Part shown: one piece after another, positions 34,601 to 38,613 of the stretch
Numbering within the stretch: position 1 is the stretch's first letter
Layout: each line of letters opens with the position of its first letter
Assembly (NCBI GenBank): GCA_014323865.1
Contig: JACONG010000009.1
Location: 1-38,613, forward strand
Direction: 5' to 3'
From: Rhodospirillales bacterium
Lineage (GTDB): Bacteria > Pseudomonadota > Alphaproteobacteria > SP197
Length of the DNA: 38,613 nucleotides
Position numbers and translations under genes: made by a program
The notes under the pieces: model-generated
Database searches by the model: none
What the model was told of the DNA's origin: nothing
Seen by the model: only the letters and a program-made list of their open reading frames with translations

Positions 34601-35979
34601 CCTTGGTGCGCGAAGTCCTGAACGACCCGAAGACCCTCGAAGAGATCAAGCGGGCCTTCGACAAAACCCTGGATCTCGATGGCGAGCGCTACAAGCTGCT
34701 TACCTACATCATAGCCAACCATATGATCGACATGAACGCCGCCCACAAGACTGACGAGGGCATGCGGGCGACCGAAGTGCTCGATCTGGCCGCATACTTC
34801 TGGCCTGCCGCGTTCGTCGAAGACGTTCGGCCGGAGGACGTTGCCGACCTGCTGAAGGAAATGGTTGTCCTCGGTCTCCTGCGCAGCATCGACGACTATC
34901 GCTGGACTCTCCGCAGCCGGTCTACTCTGGCGTTCATCGGCGGCAACCGGGCCGTCGAGGACGGTGTCTTACGGTTCGCCGACAAGCCGCGGCCGCAATC
35001 GTTGGAGCACACACATAAGCGCCGCGAACTCGGCAACATAGAGGGACGCGGCAGCCGCAGAGCGACCTTGCGACGCTCGGTCCTGACGATCGGCCAGGAG
35101 CACCAGATCGCCCAGAACAGGGCGCGCAAACCTGTTCTTGTCTTCGGTCACAATCTTGCCAGCGTGGACCAAGTCGCAACATGTCTGCGGAGCTTCCGCA
35201 AGGACCTGTTCGACGTAAGGGTGCTGCAGGCGAAGAACGTTAAGGCGTTCAGGAACGAACTCAGCCGGCTCAAGCTTGGTGACAGCAGCAAGCGCACGCT
35301 GCTCGTCGTCGATAAAGACCGGGAATGGGATCCGATCTGGGTGAATCAGGCGAAGCAGTCCCGAAAGGTCCGGGACGGCGAGTTAACGATCGTCTTCATC
35401 GGCGGGCCGCCGCAAGCTCTCTCTTGGGCATCATCGCATTCCTCGCCGTCGCCCGAGTTCGATGTTGTGTCGCTTGAGCCGTGGCGGCGGTCCTTCATTG
35501 CCTCGTTCCTCCATCAGGGCCTGGTTGACAACTTCGACAGCCGGGCTGAGGAGATCCTCGGGATCACCGGCGGTTGGAGCGGGCTGATCGACGACATTCT
35601 GGACAAGCGCATCAGTAAAGAAAACGTCGACAAACGGTTCAGCCAAAAAATGAGGCAAATCCACAGCTCCAAGAGCGAGATCGTCGTCCAACTCGGGTTG
35701 GGCGACGACGCGATTGCGGCAGGGATCAGGGCGGTCATCACCTACGAGATAGGCGACCACTTCGCCGAGAATGACTTCCTGGATGCGGCCGCCCTCGAGA
35801 TCAACGGAGACGAGAGTAATCTCAAGCCAGAGACCCTACTGGCCTACTACCGCCTTCTCGACTTGGTAGAGGTCGTTCCGAGCACCCGGGACGATAAGCG
35901 GAGCGCGACCAAGGGAACGCGCTATCGCATTAATCCACTAGTCATGCGTCTGATGCAGGAGGAGACCGTCGACGCATGA
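31639..35979 (+). CDS. Cargo protein B: giant STAND/AAA-like ATPase
   Basis: The product has 1,446 residues. Residues 1-600 are mostly helical, with a coiled-coil-like stretch near 430-495. An alpha/beta block (about 635-725) leads into VPPEMFKGRREEYERLKN, and the ATPase follows: Walker A VYGGRRLGKTALLKHL (767-782, Lys774, Thr775), Walker B SIILMVDECDEF (845-856, Asp851, Glu852), and RFKVVLAGLQN as sensor strand. A winged-helix-like region follows (about 1020-1110). The C-terminal part (1150-1446) has a Walker-B-like TLLVVDKDREW and VSLEPWRRSFI but no Walker A. The GTG at 31639 has no ribosome-binding site, fitting an origin as the C-terminal part of an A-B fusion or reinitiation 53 bases after A. 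A sensor or switch role is inferred. Confidence 0.85.
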   Translation: MLFGGITNSPSTSFTDILVSNGVGNCFFSLNKAAKDAVKSNVQISASSLFALVSPDDKTYSNAVHSELLSKLALLEKSRRTYRVGRQIQNWLLHSGPFRELHGVLKDAGNLEASARRAKKIGEIYLNRDEADKLIDRAESEKKTHAPVVGDGRLWFINQITEISRLAVEWAGTVLDNKPSSHEEQVLRPLAKQIVKSSREADLTLKELVEKHGPLAAAAADVARTVLTRLQGLATGKEAPTVDMTRAMIALHGPLLWAPGMVYGGDWVPSPYPVDLVISSMLKGCPEPRESRHNPESFVAAFHARLDEGSFLAARLLLEVGERYGIPRETLDALGGDIEAKREDRFFAINDQIKETLANVMRAQRYTIKHNDDLQDAYERLNQVHEDYLKKGDLKNSDVGKLDLVDPSDRYAPDILATAGQEILQDFNAIEALIEDTEDKIKSVFELEKQPLLNRLDDLESKAEDKESFARIRQEVEALIETQQDLAAADELLEHHISDTPEPNRGMIQPVAFRDFFETLDLPTILSSKDYDLEAVREALVNGNDYLGIPFSRVDEKTESLARLERWQEFRKDATRKNTGSKRVLAAAASLLEALDFRNVSVTPDPSRSVPTRREHVGDMKLSINADRESVLLPDFGSMTGGTWRLAVYPSMPKYEQGDFDRLTNGPSHIGVMVIVPDVVSQRDREKLAEIALKHKYKLLIIDESIFLYALSEQDFRSLTMLEIAQAFSFSDPYRDYQNYAVPPEMFKGRREEYERLKNMNTGFIVYGGRRLGKTALLKHLEQQEHSEETGTLRVYISIHTTADTRDIWREGSKALSAVFSKPVDEAERFKDRVISWLEKDARRSIILMVDECDEFVKLDESEGFAAIKTLNKIMVGTNRRFKVVLAGLQNALRLTRNLENAPLTHMDSGILEIGPMIGKDVADAERLITGPLAGMGYHFANDRDVWQILSYCNYYPVLIQLVGESLVSTIRERVADNGVLVRKIDDTLVREVLNDPKTLEEIKRAFDKTLDLDGERYKLLTYIIANHMIDMNAAHKTDEGMRATEVLDLAAYFWPAAFVEDVRPEDVADLLKEMVVLGLLRSIDDYRWTLRSRSTLAFIGGNRAVEDGVLRFADKPRPQSLEHTHKRRELGNIEGRGSRRATLRRSVLTIGQEHQIAQNRARKPVLVFGHNLASVDQVATCLRSFRKDLFDVRVLQAKNVKAFRNELSRLKLGDSSKRTLLVVDKDREWDPIWVNQAKQSRKVRDGELTIVFIGGPPQALSWASSHSSPSPEFDVVSLEPWRRSFIASFLHQGLVDNFDSRAEEILGITGGWSGLIDDILDKRISKENVDKRFSQKMRQIHSSKSEIVVQLGLGDDAIAAGIRAVITYEIGDHFAENDFLDAAALEINGDESNLKPETLLAYYRLLDLVEVVPSTRDDKRSATKGTRYRINPLVMRLMQEETVDA

Positions 35980-37586
35980 GCATCGCTGAGTGGTGGGACA
36001 TCCCCGGCCCGTCGCGATTCCTCGACAAGGCATGGGCTTTGGCGGGAGAGTACGCCGTCGTCGGAATCGCGGCCCCCGTCAGTATCGCCGAGGCTCTGCC
36101 GTTGGCGCTGGCGGATCGGGCCCGCGATCTCCACCGTGCCCGGGTCTACGAAATGGATGCCTTGCGGATCGGTCGCCGCCCTCCTGCGCAGGCGATCGCC
36201 CGTCGGATTCCCGAAGGCTCCGGCAGGAAGGTCAACACGGCATCCGATTTCCTGGGCATCCCGCGGCTCGACAAGCGGGCTTTCGTCATCCGCAACATCG
36301 ACCGTGATATCTGGAGGATGTGGGGGATGTTTGCGCGCGATCTCCGGCGGGCTGCCAAGGAAGAATGCGAAATTCTTCCGCAGATGATCTTCACCTTGCC
36401 GCCGGACCTGCCGGACCGTGAGATCTTCTCTTCTTTTGGTCGCAAGGCCGTCCTGAAGTGGATCGGCGTCATCGATCGCCTCGATTGCACCATCTGGCAT
36501 GATCGCCGGAAAAGCAGCCCGGCAGGCTTGATCTCGCGACTCGCTCGAGAGACCTCGATCGAGGTCGCAGGGCCTAACACAACGCTGCTTGAGGGACTCA
36601 CCGTCATCGACGAGAAGGCCCAGATTGAACCTTGGCAAGAGCTTCGACGCCACGCGAACTTGTTTGTTCATGGGAAGGAAGTCTGCTGGCGTGACGGCCT
36701 AGTCGACGAGTGGGACGACGCACCGAGGATTGATTCCCTAGTCCTAGCTGTCCGGGATCAGCGCGCAGAGTTCGAGAAGCGAGTCTGGCGGGCTCATTCC
36801 GCGATCGTCTTTCCCTACGTCGAAGAGATCCGAGCCATGATCGTGCGGCGGCATCGCGCCTATCTCGACTCGATCATGCCTTGGACAAACGCTTACTATA
36901 CACTGCCGCAGGTAAGAGAACATCCGAGCGAGATCGACATCACGGAGCTCCAGGCTATTCTCGGCAACCGCCTGTCGCGGGAGGAACGCGCCCTGATCAC
37001 GCACGCGATATGTAAGATCCGCCACAAGCTCGCGCACATGTCCCCGCTTTCCTATGAAGACGTGGAGAAGCTGGCGACCCTCAAGGATACCGTGTCAGCA
37101 CCTGCGCCCGAGATCGGTTGGGATTGGCCACGTTGCGGCCAGCGCCTGATCATGATGATCGGCTCCCCGGCTTCAGGAAAGACGACCTGGGTGAGACAGC
37201 ACCACGATCCGGCCATCATCGTCTCATCCGACGACATTCGCGAGGGACACCCCGAGATCGCGGCCAACAACGCGGCCGTGTTCAAGATGGTGCGCCAGCG
37301 CGTTCACTGGCTGCTGAAGAACGGCTCCGATGCGGCCATAGACGCAACTCACCTCAAGGCCGACGATCGTCTCGAACAGCGTCGCATCGCACCGAACTGG
37401 GTTCCGGTCGAATACGTCGTCGTCGATCGTCCGCTCGAGGACAAGCTCCGGGACGGCGGCTGGCGTCTGGAGAGAAGGCCGGGGCTCATTGAGGAGCAGC
37501 ACGAAGTCTTCCAACTGGGCAAAGAGGCCATCCTGGCGGGAGACGGAGATCCGCGAGTAACGGTTACTCATACCAAAGCGCGTTGA
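35976..37586 (+). CDS. Cargo protein C: HEPN-like domain fused to a PNK-type kinase
   Basis: The product has 536 residues and its ATG overlaps the B stop (ATGA). Residues 1-240 are unrecognised; AFVIRNIDRDIW and EILPQMIFTLPPDLP resemble Walker-B and sensor strands of a P-loop protein that has lost its Walker A. A helical region (about 260-375) contains RHKLAH (349-354), the Rx4H motif of HEPN ribonucleases. Residues 390-525 are a kinase of the AAA_33/polynucleotide-kinase type: IGSPASGKTTWV with Lys402-Thr403, IVSSDDIRE (414-423), IDATHLKADDR (455-465) and VDRPLEDKLRDGGWRLER. HEPN cuts leave 5'-OH ends, which such kinases can phosphorylate. The last six codons lie in the IS630 end, so the original C-terminus was probably replaced. 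Confidence 0.8.
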   Translation: MSIAEWWDIPGPSRFLDKAWALAGEYAVVGIAAPVSIAEALPLALADRARDLHRARVYEMDALRIGRRPPAQAIARRIPEGSGRKVNTASDFLGIPRLDKRAFVIRNIDRDIWRMWGMFARDLRRAAKEECEILPQMIFTLPPDLPDREIFSSFGRKAVLKWIGVIDRLDCTIWHDRRKSSPAGLISRLARETSIEVAGPNTTLLEGLTVIDEKAQIEPWQELRRHANLFVHGKEVCWRDGLVDEWDDAPRIDSLVLAVRDQRAEFEKRVWRAHSAIVFPYVEEIRAMIVRRHRAYLDSIMPWTNAYYTLPQVREHPSEIDITELQAILGNRLSREERALITHAICKIRHKLAHMSPLSYEDVEKLATLKDTVSAPAPEIGWDWPRCGQRLIMMIGSPASGKTTWVRQHHDPAIIVSSDDIREGHPEIAANNAAVFKMVRQRVHWLLKNGSDAAIDATHLKADDRLEQRRIAPNWVPVEYVVVDRPLEDKLRDGGWRLERRPGLIEEQHEVFQLGKEAILAGDGDPRVTVTHTKAR

Positions 37587-38613
37587 TCATCACGTATTGG
37601 CTCAGTTCCTCGATCCGATTGAGGTCATGCAATCTGGGTCCTTGATCAACGTGTTCCAGGCCTCGCAACAGTTCGCCACGATATCGTCGTAGCTTGCGAA
37701 GACGCGGTTTGAGAGCCAGTTGTCCCGGATGTACTGCCAGACGTTTTCGACCGGGTTCAACTCAGGCGACCTCGGCGGCAGTGGCAACAAGGTGATGGTC
37801 TCGGGCACCTCGAGTTTCGATGTCGTGTGCCACCCGGCCTGATCGACGATCAGGATTGCGTGGGCGCCGGGCGCGACTTCGGTGCTGATCAGCTTCAGGT
37901 GTTCGGCCATCGCGTGGGTGTCGACCCAGGGCATGACCGAACCGGCCGCCGGACAGATTGCACCGAAGATGTAGGCCCATTGGGTGCGTTGATCCTTTGG
38001 CGCGCGAGGACGGGTGCCGCGCTTGGCCCAGCGGCGGGTGATCTTGTTCTTCTGTCCCACCCTTGCCTCGTCCTGGAACCAGATTTCTATCGGTGGCGAG
38101 CCGTTCTGAACACGGATGTCGCGGACCACGTCGGGGAAGTTTTCTTTGAACGCCTTGATCGCATCCGGGTCTTGTGCATGGTGCTGGGGACGCGCCGAAA
38201 GCTTGCGGAAACCCATGGCGCGCAGCTCACGGCCCACTGTGGTGCGACTGATCGTCACGCCAAACGTGCACTTGACCCACACGGCCAGATCAACCAGGCG
38301 CCAACGGACCACGCCATCACGATCGGGGTCGGGGCCAGCCTCGACCGCAGCAGCCAATTGCTGGCGTTGCTCATCCGTCAGGATCGAGGGTTTGCCCGGC
38401 ACCTTGCGGGTCCGCAGCCCTTCTGGCCCGTCAGCATTGAACCGCAGAACCTAGTCGCGGATAATCTGCAGACCAACTCCGCCAGTGCGCGCCGCATCAG
38501 ATCGCGATCCGCCGTCCAGGATCATCGCAATGGCCAACACCCGCCTCGTCCGGTCTGCATCGTCGCTCTGTCGCGCCAAACGCGCCAGATCGGAAGCCGA
38601 AAAATCACTGCGA
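37569..38613 (-). mobile_element. IS630-family element, right-hand copy, incomplete
   Basis: From about 37569 the sequence matches the 3' end region of an IS630 element, and the transposase frame runs through to the right edge. The terminal inverted repeat expected beyond the transposase stop, as in the left-hand copy (29006-29067), is missing: gene C runs directly into the shared segment. The far end lies outside the window. Confidence 0.8.
37602..38613 (-). pseudogene. IS630-family transposase with internal amber codon (partial)
   Basis: The frame from the right edge reads SDFSASDLARLARQSDDADR, then RTRRVLAIAMILDGG, a normal IS630 N-terminal helix-turn-helix region, up to IIRD. A TAG (38451-38453) then stands where relatives have Trp, and reading resumes VLRFNADGPEGLRTRKVPGK. 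Downstream, the DDE catalytic residues are intact: IWFQDEARVG, LIVDQAGWHTTSK and SPELNPVENVW. The frame ends in MTSIGSRN with a TGA, where the left-hand remnant has NWASRF, so the last Trp codon also appears changed to a stop. A GTG at 38402 could start a 266-residue piece lacking the DNA-binding part, so the element is probably inactive. Confidence 0.85.

Noticed and set aside
28489..38613. Reading TGA or TAG as Trp (altered genetic code) to rescue the relics
   Set aside because: Intact genes in the window end in TGA and TAG and use TGG for Trp, so both are normal stops.
1..38613. CRISPR array, tRNA or rRNA genes
   Set aside because: No spaced direct-repeat array and no tRNA- or rRNA-like sequence was noticed by eye; a covariance-model search was not possible.

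Overview
The window looks like a chromosomal segment of a GC-rich alphaproteobacterium. The best evidence is the run rpoZ - rsh - pdxJ - acpS - lepB - rnc - era - recO - parC, an order known from Alphaproteobacteria, with four successive ATGA stop/start overlaps inside it. A Bpt-type leucyltransferase, a cobalt-type nitrile hydratase and a TRAP transporter fit a free-living, probably aquatic or soil, heterotroph. No rRNA, tRNA or CRISPR array was seen.

Layout. (1) 1-1051: 5' part of an exported protein with an internal duplication, running off the left edge. (2) 1052-8612: metabolic and accessory genes: class III aminotransferase, FemAB-like acyltransferase, a TPP enzyme paired with a RidA protein, a short DMT permease, a family-5-type uracil-DNA glycosylase and a LabA-like NYN protein. 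(3) 8703-18780: the housekeeping block (folate, omega subunit, ppGpp, vitamin B6, ACP activation, signal peptidase, RNase III, Era, RecO, topoisomerase IV). (4) 19207-25122: nitrile hydratase alpha and beta, then a three-part TRAP transporter with an unusually large DctM. (5) 25119-28474: Bpt, an SLC13-type carrier with RCK_C domains, and a flavin reductase. (6) 28489-29128: a decayed DMT permease cut off at the end of an IS630-type element. (7) 29140-37586: an accessory cargo. (8) 37569-38613: a second, damaged IS630 element running off the right edge.

The cargo is the most unusual part. It encodes a 638-residue very acidic helical protein (A), a 1,446-residue STAND/AAA-like ATPase (B) and a 536-residue protein (C) with a HEPN-like RHKLAH motif followed by a polynucleotide-kinase-like P-loop domain. 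B and C overlap by ATGA. A and B are separated only by an exact 19-bp tandem duplication: removing one copy fuses them into one frame of about 2,096 codons. An NTPase sensor or switch coupled to a nuclease-plus-kinase effector, sitting between IS remnants, is what a defence or conflict system would look like. That function is an inference, and the operon may be partly decayed.

Stops that appear to replace Trp codons (TGG to TGA or TAG) recur in the DMT relic and the right-hand transposase, so the island's flanks are decaying.
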